A stretch of 64,000 nt of DNA from Neobacillus terrae (GCF_011393025.1 NZ_JAAOEO010000005.1:248001-312000); one strand, 5' to 3'. Shown: positions 8,351-16,888, counted from the stretch's first letter. Made by a program: numbers and translations. The notes: generated from the sequence alone by a model not told the origin.

Positions 8351-9796
8351 ATGGGGGCAATTAATGGGAAAGATTTTATTGATCGTTTAAACCAGCAGAA
8401 GACGGAAATATGGTATAACGGGAAAAAGATAGAGGGCAATATTTCTGAACACCCCGCCTTTAAAGGGATCATTCATACGAAAGCGTCACTTTACGATTTG
8501 CAAAATGAACCTAGTCTTACAGGCCAAATGACTTTTAAATCACCCATAACCGGAAATCCTGTTGGAATTTCTTACTTGCAGCCCAAAACGAAGGAGGACT
8601 TAAAAAAAAGACGGAAAATGATTAAAATTTGGGCAAAACACACAAACGGCATGATGGGAAGAAGTCCGGATTATATGAACACAGCTATCATGAGTTTTGC
8701 TTCCACCGAAAATATTTTAAAAGGCAAAGAAAATTGTTTTCCTGAGAATATAATAGCCCTCTATGAAAGGGCTCTAGAAGAGGACTTATCCTTTACACAT
8801 ACTCTTATTACACCTCAAGTTAATCGTGCACATCTGTATTTCGAGGACTCTAAGGATCCAATTGCCGCGAAAGTTATAGATCAAAATGAAAAAGGCATTG
8901 TCATAAAAGGAGCTCGGCTTCTCGCTACTCAAGGCGGAATTACGGATGAAGTATTAGTGTATTCAGCTCCTGGGTTATTTGATCCAAGCGAAGCCTTCGC
9001 GTTTTCCATCCCATCAGATACGAAAGGATTGAAATTTATATGCCGCGAATCCTTTGTTGGCGGCGAATCAGCCTTTGATCATCCCTTAAGTTCGAAATAC
9101 GAGGAAATGGATACAGTAATTGTTTTTGACAATGTTTTGGTTCCTTGGGATCGAGTCTTTTTTTATGACAACGTAGAAGCCTCCAACATCTTCATTCTGC
9201 AAAGTTCTTTTTACCCTAATGCTATTCATCAGGTTATAACCAGACAAGTAGTTAAAATAGAATTTTTGTTAGGTATTGCAGAGCTTCTTGTACAAACCAT
9301 TAATGTTGGTGAGTATCAGCATATACAGGAAAAACTTTCAGAAATTATCGTGGGGCTTGAAACAATGAAAGCCCTGGCCGATAAATCAGAAACTCATGCC
9401 GAAATAGATGAATGGGGTAATATAAGGCCCTGTTATATCCCTCTGCAAGCTGCGAGTGTCATTTTCCCCAGGTTATACCCACGTTTTTGCGAAATAATCC
9501 AGTTAATTGGAGCTAGCGGTATGGTGACTCTCCCGTCCGAAAAAGACTTTCATTCTAAGCTTAGAACAGACCTTGACCAGTATTTACAGGGTGCGAGTAA
9601 AGACGCAGAGGACCGGGTGAAAATATTCCGTTTAGCCTGGGACCTAACCATGAGTTCATTTGGAACAAGGCAAATACATTATGAACGTTATTTTTTTGGC
9701 GATCCTATTCGTTTAGCAGGCAAATTGTACAAAAGTTATCCCCTTGATGGCCTTGTTGGAAAAGTTAATGATTTCCTGAATTTAAAAGATAAATGA
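8351..9796 (+). CDS. 4-hydroxyphenylacetate 3-monooxygenase-type oxygenase (HpaB family)
   Basis: 481 residues, the usual HpaB length, with an AAGGAG site before the ATG. The N-terminal HpaB domain (about residues 1-270) and the acyl-CoA-dehydrogenase-like C-terminal domain (about 280-475) are both present. Markers include HTNGMMGRSPDYMNTAIMSF, DLSFTHTLITPQVNR, KGARLLATQGG and VLVPWDRVF. Family members use FADH2 and O2 to hydroxylate phenolic substrates to catechols in the cytosol. No HpaC flavin reductase or ring-cleavage genes lie nearby, so the reductase must be elsewhere and the true substrate is open. It converges on an isochorismatase-family gene. Confidence 0.9.
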   Translation: MGAINGKDFIDRLNQQKTEIWYNGKKIEGNISEHPAFKGIIHTKASLYDLQNEPSLTGQMTFKSPITGNPVGISYLQPKTKEDLKKRRKMIKIWAKHTNGMMGRSPDYMNTAIMSFASTENILKGKENCFPENIIALYERALEEDLSFTHTLITPQVNRAHLYFEDSKDPIAAKVIDQNEKGIVIKGARLLATQGGITDEVLVYSAPGLFDPSEAFAFSIPSDTKGLKFICRESFVGGESAFDHPLSSKYEEMDTVIVFDNVLVPWDRVFFYDNVEASNIFILQSSFYPNAIHQVITRQVVKIEFLLGIAELLVQTINVGEYQHIQEKLSEIIVGLETMKALADKSETHAEIDEWGNIRPCYIPLQAASVIFPRLYPRFCEIIQLIGASGMVTLPSEKDFHSKLRTDLDQYLQGASKDAEDRVKIFRLAWDLTMSSFGTRQIHYERYFFGDPIRLAGKLYKSYPLDGLVGKVNDFLNLKDK

Positions 9797-9830
9797 CGTG
9801 TTCCGATACACACGTCATTTATCTTTTAAA
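9781..9830. terminator. Bidirectional terminator overlapping both stop codons
   Basis: A perfect 20-bp inverted repeat (9781-9800 with 9811-9830) around a 10-base loop. The stop codons of both convergent genes lie inside its arms. Because the arms are palindromic, both proteins end with the same residues, LKDK. Confidence 0.9.
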
Positions 9831-10390
9831 TAGAGAACCAATATTTCGTCCGTCGTTAAAATGGTGGCAAACTCTTTATGAAGAGCAGCAAGTTCCGCAT
9901 TTTGAATTTCGTCAGCCGAATGGTAAATCCCTTTATAATCGGTAATTTCAAAGGCTGCAATCGCATCCGAAATCAGGTATGTATCAAATCCCAGGTTTCC
10001 GCTCATCCGTGTTGTAGTGGAAACACAGTGCTGGGTGGACAATCCTGTAATCACCACTGTCTTGATTTGCTGATCTCTTAAATAGAACTCCAGTTTGGTT
10101 CCGATAAACGCACTGTTTACGTTTTTCGGAAACACCTTTTCTCCTTCAAGCGGCTGAATGACTTCTTTGAAATGAATACCGGTTTTATTTTTATGGTACA
10201 GTGGCGATTTTGGTAAAAGCGATAAATGCTGAGAGTAAAGGATTGGCCAATTCTTTTGCCTCCATGCTGTCAGCAGGCGTAAGATGTTCTCCTCAGCCTG
10301 AGGATTGTTTCGCTTCCCCCAGTTGGGATCATCAAAACCCTTTTGAACGTCCAGCACCATTAATGCCGGGGGATTTAAAAATTGCATCAT
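9815..10390 (-). CDS. Isochorismatase-family cysteine hydrolase
   Basis: 191 residues. The catalytic triad of the family is visible: Asp in LMVLDVQKGF (residue 14), Lys in VFPKNVNSAF (about 88) and Cys in TGLSTQHCVSTTTR (about 122). A cis-peptide-type GLSTQHC turn is also present. Members hydrolyse amides or enol ethers such as nicotinamide, N-carbamoyl compounds or isochorismate in the cytosol. The substrate cannot be assigned. The ribosome site GGAAGGAAT precedes the tandem ATG. It may be cotranscribed with the two genes upstream (10440-11293), separated by about 50 bases. Confidence 0.85.
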   Translation of the reverse strand: MMQFLNPPALMVLDVQKGFDDPNWGKRNNPQAEENILRLLTAWRQKNWPILYSQHLSLLPKSPLYHKNKTGIHFKEVIQPLEGEKVFPKNVNSAFIGTKLEFYLRDQQIKTVVITGLSTQHCVSTTTRMSGNLGFDTYLISDAIAAFEITDYKGIYHSADEIQNAELAALHKEFATILTTDEILVLYLKDK

Positions 10391-10439
10391 AAATTCCTTC
10401 CTAACCTTTTTTGGTTAAGTTTTGCATTAAGGAACTGTT

Positions 10440-10739
10440 TCATTCTATTTTTCGTATCAATTGTCTGAGGAGATGCTGAGCCCCGGGAAGAACGAAGAGG
10501 CTGATTCCCTTCCCCCGGTATAATAGGTTTTGCTCAATCAGCCCTTGGGTCAATAATATTTTAAGGTCAATCAATTTCCCATTATAAATGGCAAGACCAT
10601 CCTTGGAGGTTATTTTGATAATCTTCCAAAGCAGTCTTTTCTGTGGCTGAGGCAGACTCCTCATCCTATTTAATACGGGTATTTCTGAAACGGGAATCAG
10701 CTTATCTAAGCCGGCCCGGTAAGGAAAAGATTCTTTCAC
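10440..10739 (-). CDS. Hypothetical protein, winged-helix-like
   Basis: 99 residues from a GTG. An AGGAGAGATG site lies about 11 bases upstream. The protein is basic and helical, with PQPQKRLLWKIIKITSKDGLAIYNG and DLKILLTQGLIEQNLLY, then GISLFVLPGAQHLLRQLIRKIE. The pattern of three helices followed by a hairpin resembles a small winged-helix fold, but I do not recognise a family. It lies 17 bases downstream of the HD-hydrolase gene in the same orientation, so the two are probably cotranscribed. Confidence 0.6.
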   Translation of the reverse strand: MKESFPYRAGLDKLIPVSEIPVLNRMRSLPQPQKRLLWKIIKITSKDGLAIYNGKLIDLKILLTQGLIEQNLLYRGKGISLFVLPGAQHLLRQLIRKIE

Positions 10740-10756
10740 CTGGAATCATCTCTCCT

Positions 10757-11293
10757 TTATTTAAATAAATGCTGAACCTCTAACTGGAATTCTTTCAGCA
10801 GTTCAAAGTTTGATGTATATCCTAGACTCTCAACCAAGTTTCGGTAGTACCATTCCTGCTGCTCTCTGCCACGGTTAAACCTTTTCCAGACGGCATCCCC
10901 CTCCGCTGCATAATCCTTAATGATTGATCGGATATTATGTAATTTATCAGCACAGGCAACGGCCCGAATTTCTTCTGAAGCTGTTTTTAAAAAATCTATT
11001 GTATGCTCTTTGCGTACCTCCCAGGAAAGCTCCTTATTCGGTTCGGAACATCCGGCTACAATTTCAGCAATCTCAGCTCCAAACTCTTCCTTAATATCTT
11101 GAAGCTCCAGATTTGTATCCTCAATAGTATCATGCAAAATCCCTGCAGCTACCACTGCTTCCCCGTATCCTGCTTTTAATAAGATCATTCCAACTGCTGC
11201 CGGGTGGCTGATATACGGAATATCAGTACCTTTTCGATTCTGATTTCGGTGTGCTTTACTTGCTACCTGAAGAGCCTTAACAATAAGTTCCAT
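10757..11293 (-). CDS. HD-domain (p)ppGpp hydrolase-like protein
   Basis: 178 residues. The N-terminal HD domain resembles the SpoT/MESH1 hydrolase: AHRNQNRKGTDIPYISHPAAVGMILL (residues 15-40), GILHDTIEDTNLEL with the HD pair (about residues 52-65), and later VACADKLHNIRSI (about 117-129). All metal-ligand positions expected from the family (H, HD, D) are present and there is no synthetase domain. Such small alarmone hydrolases remove the 3' pyrophosphate of (p)ppGpp, though some members act on other nucleotides. AAGGAGG precedes the ATG. It is the first gene of a short minus-strand unit. Confidence 0.8.
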   Translation of the reverse strand: MELIVKALQVASKAHRNQNRKGTDIPYISHPAAVGMILLKAGYGEAVVAAGILHDTIEDTNLELQDIKEEFGAEIAEIVAGCSEPNKELSWEVRKEHTIDFLKTASEEIRAVACADKLHNIRSIIKDYAAEGDAVWKRFNRGREQQEWYYRNLVESLGYTSNFELLKEFQLEVQHLFK

Positions 11294-11314
11294 TTACCTT
11301 CCTCCTTCCAAAAA

Positions 11315-11587
11315 CTAAGCATTCTTGTGTTTTGTAATAAAATCGATACCTATATCTAATAAAAAAGAACATACCAATAGCATTAAGAGGCCTGTACTGA
11401 CTATCCCCATTGTCAGCCAGCCCCATCCAAGCCATACCATTAACCAGCCTATAACACCGAAAAGGAATAAGCATGAAGAAGTGATGTACTTCCATCTAGT
11501 GTTTTTGGGTAAATAAACGTGGATAGCATACATTCCATAAAATAAGATAAGCACCAATCCAAAAAACCAAACAAGCAGCTCACCCAT
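11315..11587 (-). CDS. Small integral membrane protein, unknown
   Basis: 90 residues from an ATG at 11587 following GGTGAAGG. Three hydrophobic segments are visible: LLVWFFGLVLILFYGMYAI, then YITSSCLFLFGVIGWLMVWLG, then GIVSTGLLMLLVCSFLLDIG. Short charged loops separate them and the tail is DFITKHKNA. No family is recognised. The longer frame to 11644 has no ribosome site. It sits between the HD-hydrolase and the phosphatase genes in the same orientation. Confidence 0.65.
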   Translation of the reverse strand: MGELLVWFFGLVLILFYGMYAIHVYLPKNTRWKYITSSCLFLFGVIGWLMVWLGWGWLTMGIVSTGLLMLLVCSFLLDIGIDFITKHKNA

Positions 11588-11650
11588 CTTTCCTTCACCC
11601 TTTTCACCAAAATTACTTACCCATATTTTACCACTGCTAAGCAATAAAAA

Positions 11651-11675
11651 AGAAGATGGAATTTAACCATCTTCT
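11651..11675 (-). terminator. Intrinsic terminator of the PAP2 gene
   Basis: AGAAGATGG and CCATCTTCT form a 9-bp perfect stem with a 7-base loop. It is followed on the minus strand by a TTTTTTA run, immediately after the stop codon at 11676. Confidence 0.9.
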
Positions 11676-12281
11676 CTAAGAATTAATTGCTTTTCTTTTA
11701 AAAATTAAACCCTCTATCTTCGTATATAAATTAATCAAAAAAGTAATTAACTTACCAACTATTTTTGAACTGTTTGCAAGTTTATGAACAATAAAAGCTG
11801 AGACAGTACCAATTATCATTCCTGCAATAACGTCTGCTGGATAATGAACGCCTGTCCAAACACGAGATAAGGAAATACCTGCGGCTAATAGAAGCCATAA
11901 CCATCCATCGCGCTTTTTCCATTGCCAAATAGCCATGGCAATGACAAATGACCCGGTTGCATGGTCACTTGGAAAGGAATCATTTTTCGCATGAGGAATC
12001 AGCCAATTGACATGGTGATGAACAAAGGGTCTGTCACGGTAAATAAACATCCCAATTAGTACATTAATCCCTAAAGCCAGACAAGCTGCCAGGCAAGCCT
12101 CCACTACCATTCTTCGATTGTCACTCTTCGAAATCCTAAAGAACCAATAGAAAATAAGACCTGCAAAAAATATATATTCAGCGCGTTCAGCCAGTAAAAT
12201 CATTAAGGGATTTAGCACCCTCTCACTAACAGCAAGATGGTTAATGAATTGAAAAGCATTTAAATCCAATTTTGATAACAT
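11676..12281 (-). CDS. PAP2-family undecaprenyl-diphosphatase (BcrC-like)
   Basis: 201 residues from an ATG at 12281 preceded by TATGGGGG. The longer start at 12299 is not supported. Five or six membrane helices carry the three phosphatase motifs: YRDRPF (about residue 93), SFPSDHATGSF (about 112-122) and SRVWTGVHYPADV (about 151-163). WLIPHAKNDSFPSDH is typical of BcrC/YwoA. That enzyme dephosphorylates undecaprenyl pyrophosphate at the outer membrane face, recycling the cell-wall lipid carrier and giving bacitracin tolerance. BcrC-like function is a family inference. It is ended by its own terminator. Confidence 0.85.
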   Translation of the reverse strand: MLSKLDLNAFQFINHLAVSERVLNPLMILLAERAEYIFFAGLIFYWFFRISKSDNRRMVVEACLAACLALGINVLIGMFIYRDRPFVHHHVNWLIPHAKNDSFPSDHATGSFVIAMAIWQWKKRDGWLWLLLAAGISLSRVWTGVHYPADVIAGMIIGTVSAFIVHKLANSSKIVGKLITFLINLYTKIEGLIFKRKAINS

Positions 12282-12440
12282 AATAAACCCCCATACCAAG
12301 CTATTTTTATATAATAAGAATAGTCCCCCATGCTTAACTTTTTCTAAACTATTAATTAAATTTGCATTAATTTACTTTCAAACTTGGCTTTGTTAATCTC
12401 CCATGTTGATTTCCGCTCTTGGACCACTTTTCCCGCAGGA
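12282..12440. other. Intergenic region with dispersed-repeat remnant
   Basis: A/T-rich sequence that then enters a Bacillus-type intergenic repeat (GATTTCCGCTCTTGGACCAC and TTTTCCCGCAGGA). The same kind of sequence is seen near 36720-36750 and 40200-40440. No gene supported. Confidence 0.5.
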
Positions 12441-12501
12441 CATTGAATAGCTCCCTTGAAATCGCCCACGCACGAAGGAAATGCGTATGCATTTTCGAGG
12501 A
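12441..12501 (-). repeat. ~60-bp covarying hairpin insert inside a dispersed repeat
   Basis: Read on the minus strand this begins TCCTCG, then AAAATGC-atac-GCATTT hairpin, CCTTCGTGCG, and ends before TCCTG. The flanks rejoin as GAGAC|TCCTGCGGG, the usual uninterrupted repeat. Related units lie at 59435-59494 and 59537-59596, also at TCCT. Confidence 0.6.
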
Positions 12502-12612
12502 GTCTCGCGCCTTTTTTTTCAATCAAATTAAGAAAAAATCAACAATGAGATTTAACAGAGACTCCTACATTAAAAACCCCGCTATTTATGGCAAGTGAAA
12601 AGTTAAATACAA
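12502..12612. other. Continuation of the repeat-rich intergenic region
   Basis: The outer repeat ends at GAGTCTCGCGCC (about 12500-12511). The remaining A/T-rich stretch, up to the terminator, shows no supported feature. Confidence 0.4.
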
Positions 12613-12645
12613 AAAAACAGCTTCCATTTAGAAAGCCGTTTTTTG
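12613..12645 (-). terminator. Terminator at the end of the acid-sugar operon
   Basis: AAAAACaGCTTC pairs with GAAaGCcGTTTTT with minor mismatches. On the minus strand it ends in a T-run. It follows the stop of the LarA-homologue gene by about 80 bases. Confidence 0.6.
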
Positions 12646-12726
12646 TGTTTTTTTAAATATAAATAAACTTAACACTCCAGCAGAGAAAAGGGCTGGACAA
12701 TTCTTCTTTATATTTAAGTCATTTTT

Positions 12727-13989
12727 TTAATGAATAACAGACATAGGCACGAAATGGCCTTCGTCATCAAACTTCATTTCCTGGAGATCCTCTAATACCT
12801 CGATGTTTTTCTTATCTTTTAGCTCGTTAAAAATCACTTCAGAAACATATAACTCGCCTATATGAAGAGTATTTGGGATCCTTACAATTCTGGCCTTTTC
12901 CTCAACAACACCCCAGGTAGCACGTAAAGCTGCTTTTAAAGCTTCCTGGTCATTATCTAGAACAATTGGAATATTAGCTCGAGCTAAAAATGTACTTGTA
13001 ACAACATTTTCATTCATTGTTTTCAAATCGATTTTTTTATATAACCGCTGGGTTGTTAAATCGGCCAAACCAATGCCTAATGCATTGCCGTGGCTTGCCT
13101 CACTTAAATTAGAAGCAATGATATATTTAATGCCCGGTTTTTTCGGTTCTTCTACACCTAATACACGAATCCGGCCAATAATATTCGTATCCATACCAGT
13201 ACCACTGAAGTTTTTACCCATTTCATCAACGATTAAGATATCCATTTCATCAACCGGAAGACTTGGCATTAAATCAAATGCTTTTTTCAATAATTCTCTT
13301 TCGCGTTCTTCAATTTTGTCATTTTCGATTGCTTCAATGATGGCTGTTTCCTCGTGAGCATTTTCAACAATAGCGATAGCAAATAATGTTTTAGAATGAC
13401 TAATCGCTACTTTTCCAACCTCAGGCATCATTTCACTGATTCCCTTAATGCCATAAGTATGTAAAGCTAATGCCTGCTTGTGTTTTCCCATACCGATTGA
13501 CGCCATTTTCAAAACGCCGCTTTCAATCTTATTTTTAAAATCAGTATGCGGCTTCACACGTCCCATAACGATGATTCCATCCGCATTATATGCATGTTTA
13601 TCAACATATACAGGGATACCTTCAGACGTTACGCCGACCTCTACAACATCCATGGATGAGCGAATTTCACAGCCAGTGGATTCTTCAGTTACACCCAAAC
13701 CGTCCAATACTTCGATTTGTCCTTCAGCTGTAGCACCGCCATGGCTTCCCATTGCTGGAATGATAAAGGGAGTTGCCCCTCTCTTTTTAATTTCATCGGC
13801 AACACTTTTAACAATCGTTGGAATATTTGATATCCCCCTGCTGCCAACGGTAATGGCGATCTCCATGCCCGGCTTTATTTTTTCATCAGCATTTATTTTA
13901 TTAAATTGATCAATGATAGCTGCAGGAATATCCCTTAGGCTTTCTACTTCAAAATGTTGTCTAATTCTTGCCATTTTAGGAAAAGACAT
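12727..13989 (-). CDS. LarA-superfamily nickel-pincer-dependent 2-hydroxyacid racemase/epimerase
   Basis: 420 residues from an ATG at 13989, preceded by AAAGGAGA. This is the DUF2088/LarA fold. Residues matching the LarA centre are present with the right spacing: His83 in AMGSHGGAT, His148 in GRVKPHTDF, Lys161 in SGVLKMASIGMGKH and His177 in QALALH. In lactate racemase the equivalent residues are the two acid/base histidines, the lysine that binds the nickel-pincer nucleotide, and the nickel-ligand histidine. The gene is last in a run after a PdxA2-type dehydrogenase and a DUF1537 kinase, so lactate is an unlikely substrate. I infer C2 epimerisation of a four-carbon acid sugar. Cytosolic. The family call is firm and the substrate is speculative. 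Confidence 0.85.
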   Translation of the reverse strand: MSFPKMARIRQHFEVESLRDIPAAIIDQFNKINADEKIKPGMEIAITVGSRGISNIPTIVKSVADEIKKRGATPFIIPAMGSHGGATAEGQIEVLDGLGVTEESTGCEIRSSMDVVEVGVTSEGIPVYVDKHAYNADGIIVMGRVKPHTDFKNKIESGVLKMASIGMGKHKQALALHTYGIKGISEMMPEVGKVAISHSKTLFAIAIVENAHEETAIIEAIENDKIEERERELLKKAFDLMPSLPVDEMDILIVDEMGKNFSGTGMDTNIIGRIRVLGVEEPKKPGIKYIIASNLSEASHGNALGIGLADLTTQRLYKKIDLKTMNENVVTSTFLARANIPIVLDNDQEALKAALRATWGVVEEKARIVRIPNTLHIGELYVSEVIFNELKDKKNIEVLEDLQEMKFDDEGHFVPMSVIH

Positions 13990-14055
13990 TAAACGATCTC
14001 CTTTCAAAACGAACACATTGATTTTAGTTTAGTCATTTTAGAATATACAAAGCCA

Positions 14056-14081
14056 GCAAGAGATCAGTTATGACCTCTTGC
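14056..14081 (-). terminator. Internal hairpin between pdxA2 and the LarA homologue
   Basis: GCAAGAGaTCA and TGAcCTCTTGC pair across a 4-base loop, 24-49 bases after the pdxA2 stop. There is no strong T-tract (TGGCTTTG follows), so it may attenuate expression or protect the mRNA instead of stopping transcription. Confidence 0.5.
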
Positions 14082-14104
14082 TCGGCTGCTTGCTTATTTT
14101 ATTA

Positions 14105-15106
14105 TTACAATTCCTCAGGAGCTAATTCAATCGCCATGCGGATTGCTTCTTTTAATGATAGCTCGTCCGCAATGTTTTTACCTGCGATATCAAAAGCTGT
14201 ACCGTGGTCAACACTTGTACGAATGATTGGAAGGCCAACTGTAATATTAACTCCTGCTTCAAGACCCAATACTTTAATCGGACCATGTCCCTGATCATGG
14301 TATTGTGCAACAACAATATCAAAATCACCGCGTCTTGCTCTGAAGAATAAAGTATCTGCTGGAAGCGGACCTTGGACATTGATTCCTTCAGCCTGTGCTT
14401 TTTCTACTGCCGGAATAATTTTTTCTTCTTCTTCACCATTACCAAAAAGTCCGTTTTCACCAGCATGCGGGTTAATACCGCAAACGGCGATGCGAGGATT
14501 TTTAATTCCTGCTTTTTGTAAAGTATCATGAGCTAGTTTAATAACTGTGTATTGGCGTTCAACATTATTTTTCTTAACAGCATCAATAAGTCCGATATGG
14601 GTTGTTACATGAATAACTCTTAAGCCAGGAGCAGATAGCATCATAGCAAAATCTTTCGTATTTGTTAATTCAGCTAAAATTTCAGTATGACCTGGATAGA
14701 TATGTCCTGCTTTATGAAGCGCTTCTTTATTTAGAGGAGCTGTACAGATTCCATGAATTTTCTTTTCATTAGCAAAACCAATCGCCTTTTCTAAATAGCG
14801 GAATGCTGCATTACCAGCTTCAGAAGAAACCTGTCCCCATGGTAAATCTTCAGAAACTAAATCTAAATCAATAATATCGATTGTTCCAAATTCATATTTA
14901 GCATCTTCAGGATTTGAAATACTGTTCAATTGAAGTTCAATATTTGTTACCTTTAAAGCTCTTTTTAGAATTTTAAGATCGCCAACTACGAATGGTCGGC
15001 AATTTTCATAGACGGTTTTATCATTTAAAGATTTAACGATAATTTCCGGACCTACTCCTGAAGGGTCCCCCATTGTAATAGCAATACTTGGTTTATTTGC
15101 AGCCAT
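14105..15106 (-). CDS. pdxA2: PdxA2-type 4-phospho-acid-sugar dehydrogenase (D-threonate 4-phosphate dehydrogenase-like)
   Basis: 333 residues, start ATG with a CGGAGGAAA site. PdxA family motifs: ITMGDPSGVGPEI (residues 10-22), TAPLNKEAL, YPGHTEILAE, INPHAGENGLFG and VAQYHDQGHGP. The histidines of the last three blocks are the usual divalent-metal ligands. Family members oxidise the C3 hydroxyl with NAD and then decarboxylate. PdxA acts on 4-phospho-hydroxythreonine (pyridoxal synthesis), while PdxA2 acts on D-threonate 4-phosphate and gives dihydroxyacetone phosphate. The neighbouring DUF1537 kinase favours the PdxA2 role. It lies 142 bases downstream of that kinase gene. Confidence 0.9.
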   Translation of the reverse strand: MAANKPSIAITMGDPSGVGPEIIVKSLNDKTVYENCRPFVVGDLKILKRALKVTNIELQLNSISNPEDAKYEFGTIDIIDLDLVSEDLPWGQVSSEAGNAAFRYLEKAIGFANEKKIHGICTAPLNKEALHKAGHIYPGHTEILAELTNTKDFAMMLSAPGLRVIHVTTHIGLIDAVKKNNVERQYTVIKLAHDTLQKAGIKNPRIAVCGINPHAGENGLFGNGEEEEKIIPAVEKAQAEGINVQGPLPADTLFFRARRGDFDIVVAQYHDQGHGPIKVLGLEAGVNITVGLPIIRTSVDHGTAFDIAGKNIADELSLKEAIRMAIELAPEEL

Positions 15107-15158
15107 GTTTATTTCCTCCGTTTTCTCATCTTATTTCTTAGGGCATTATCTTCCCTTG

Positions 15159-15189
15159 CTTTTCCCGAAGGAGTCTTACGCCTTCGGTT
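15159..15189. repeat. Remnant of a dispersed intergenic repeat
   Basis: GCTTTTCCCGaaGGAGTC is a variant of the common intergenic GCTTTTCCCGCaGGAGTC sequence seen at 40399-40416. It also forms a CCGAAGG/CCTTCGG hairpin between the kinase and pdxA2 genes. Confidence 0.4.
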
Positions 15190-15248
15190 TTAATAACCAT
15201 TGTTCAAAACCACATTTACCTTTAAAACTCTCTTTAGTAAAAAACCTT

Positions 15249-16592
15249 TTATAAAATTTCGGAATAACGCCAATCGCAATTTTTCACATGTGCATTAATT
15301 TCGGTTATAGTTTGAACCGCTTTTGATAATGCTTGTTCCGTTCCAAATGCACCTGCTTTAGTAACAAGCGGGATACCATCATATGAACCACCAAACAATT
15401 TCCCAAATGGAATACCAGCTTCTACCTCACCAATTACACGGATTCCTTCGCCATTTAGTACTTTACAGGTAGCTCCAGCAATATCACCGCCTGTTAAAAT
15501 GGAACCGCAGATATTATTGTTTTCAATTAATTGACCTGCAATTTCCCCCATAGATTGGGCGATTGTATGACCAACATCGAAGTTCGATAAACCAAGCTGT
15601 TGTTGAAGAACCTTGACTCTATTTATCGTTTCCCGTTCACGATTAGTCGTAACCACTAAATCACCTTTTTGGAGTAATGCCTGGCCAACTCTTACAACAC
15701 GGTCAATTTCAAGTTTTCTCCTATCCTCAAAGAAGAATTCTTCAGGAGAAATAACAATTTCATTAATAGGATATTTCACTTTCATATCTTCTATTTGACG
15801 CTGGATAATAGGATTCACACTTCCTGCTACTACTAGTACAGGAAGTCGTTCATCTACTTGTGCCTTTCGTAATTGTTCTTCTGGAAACCCCGTGTTGGTA
15901 AGATGATATGCAATTCCCGCTGAACCAACCAAAAGAAAATTACCACCTAATAACTGAGCAGCTTCGACAATTGTTTTTAATTCTTCATCAGTAGTTGCAT
16001 CAACAATGATAATTTTTGAACCTTCACCAGATGACAGCTCATTCATTTTCTCTGATAAATGACTTTTTCCTTTTTGGACATCAGAAATGGAAATTAATTC
16101 GACTTCCCTCTTACTTTGCTCCTGCACTAAGTTTGGCAAATAACTCTCCTTTACTGGGCAGGCAGGATCAAGAGCAATTTCAGTTTCTTCTAGAAGTACT
16201 CCATTGACATAATGATTTCCGTTTACTGTTATTCGATTACTTTTCGGAAATGCCGGTACCACAAAAGCAGTCTTATAATTAAATACATCCATTACTGCAT
16301 CAATTTCCGGACCGATGTTTCCCCGCATGGTCGAATCGATCTTTTTAAAGACTGAAGATACATCAAATTTGTTCAATTGCGTTGATAAATGAAAAACGGC
16401 ATCGTAGGCCTTTTCAGAACTTAATGCTCTGCTATCCGTATATAAAACAATGACATCTTCACTTAAATGCGCAGCGTTTAATTCTGTATCTGAAAAAAGG
16501 ACAATTGTATTTAAGCCTTGTTTTGCAAATTGAACACCTGTATCATTAGCGCCTGTTAAATCATCTGCAATAACTGCTAGTTTCACCTTCAT
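15249..16592 (-). CDS. dtnK: Four-carbon acid sugar kinase (DUF1537 family, D-threonate/D-erythronate kinase-like)
   Basis: 447 residues from an ATG at 16592, after AAAGGGGGTCGGG. The N-terminal domain starts KLAVIADDLTGANDTGVQFA (about residues 4-23), and KIDSTMRGNIGPEIDAVM (about 85-102) is the acid-sugar-binding signature. The C-terminal nucleotide-binding domain has VAGSVNPIIQRQI (about 253-265) and ICGSILTGGDIAGATCKVL (near residue 385). DUF1537 enzymes phosphorylate the terminal hydroxyl of D-threonate, D-erythronate and related sugar acids in the cytosol. It is first in the operon and is followed by pdxA2 and the LarA homologue. The upstream region carries operators, a promoter and a cre site. 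The exact substrate is not readable from sequence. Confidence 0.9.
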   Translation of the reverse strand: MKVKLAVIADDLTGANDTGVQFAKQGLNTIVLFSDTELNAAHLSEDVIVLYTDSRALSSEKAYDAVFHLSTQLNKFDVSSVFKKIDSTMRGNIGPEIDAVMDVFNYKTAFVVPAFPKSNRITVNGNHYVNGVLLEETEIALDPACPVKESYLPNLVQEQSKREVELISISDVQKGKSHLSEKMNELSSGEGSKIIIVDATTDEELKTIVEAAQLLGGNFLLVGSAGIAYHLTNTGFPEEQLRKAQVDERLPVLVVAGSVNPIIQRQIEDMKVKYPINEIVISPEEFFFEDRRKLEIDRVVRVGQALLQKGDLVVTTNRERETINRVKVLQQQLGLSNFDVGHTIAQSMGEIAGQLIENNNICGSILTGGDIAGATCKVLNGEGIRVIGEVEAGIPFGKLFGGSYDGIPLVTKAGAFGTEQALSKAVQTITEINAHVKNCDWRYSEIL

Positions 16593-16761
16593 CCCGACCC
16601 CCTTTATACGCAATTTCCGTTGTGTTATTTGCGATTTCTTATTTTTTGTTAGACTTAAGCTGCCTATTCTGATTGCTTGGTAGGTTGTCTATTCATTTCT
16701 TTCTGCAACACCTTCATTTGGTACCTTGCTAGCATTAATAAATCCTATATGTTTCCTTGTC

Positions 16762-16775
16762 CTAAAACGCTTTCA
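16762..16775 (-). promoter_or_regulatory. Catabolite-responsive element (cre) before dtnK
   Basis: On the minus strand TGAAAGCGTTTTAG is a close match to the CcpA box TGWAARCGYTWNCA. It lies just downstream of the predicted start of transcription, a position that normally gives glucose repression by roadblock. Confidence 0.7.
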
Positions 16776-16788
16776 GGACTACTCTTTA

Positions 16789-16817
16789 ATAATATATTAT
16801 AATGTTGCATTTAGCAA
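16789..16817 (-). promoter_or_regulatory. Sigma-A-like promoter of the dtnK operon
   Basis: On the minus strand TTGCTA (16812-16817) and TATTAT (16789-16794) are spaced by 17 bases. The -35 hexamer overlaps one operator. I found no GG-N10-GC sigma-54 element here, which fits the missing sigma-54 contact loop of the nearby regulator. Confidence 0.5.
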
Positions 16818-16869
16818 TTATTTTTTAACTTTTGTTGGGGTTTAAATTTAATACTGTTGTATTATGCAA
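16805..16869 (-). promoter_or_regulatory. Pair of TTGYATWATRCAA operators before dtnK
   Basis: TTGCATTTAGCAA (16805-16817) and TTGTATTATGCAA (16857-16869) are near-perfect palindromes whose centres are 52 bp apart, about five helical turns. A related site lies before larE (20080-20092). These are probably bound by the PrpR-like regulator encoded at 17115-18887. Confidence 0.6.
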
Positions 16870-16888
16870 CAAAAAATAACTCGGGTAG

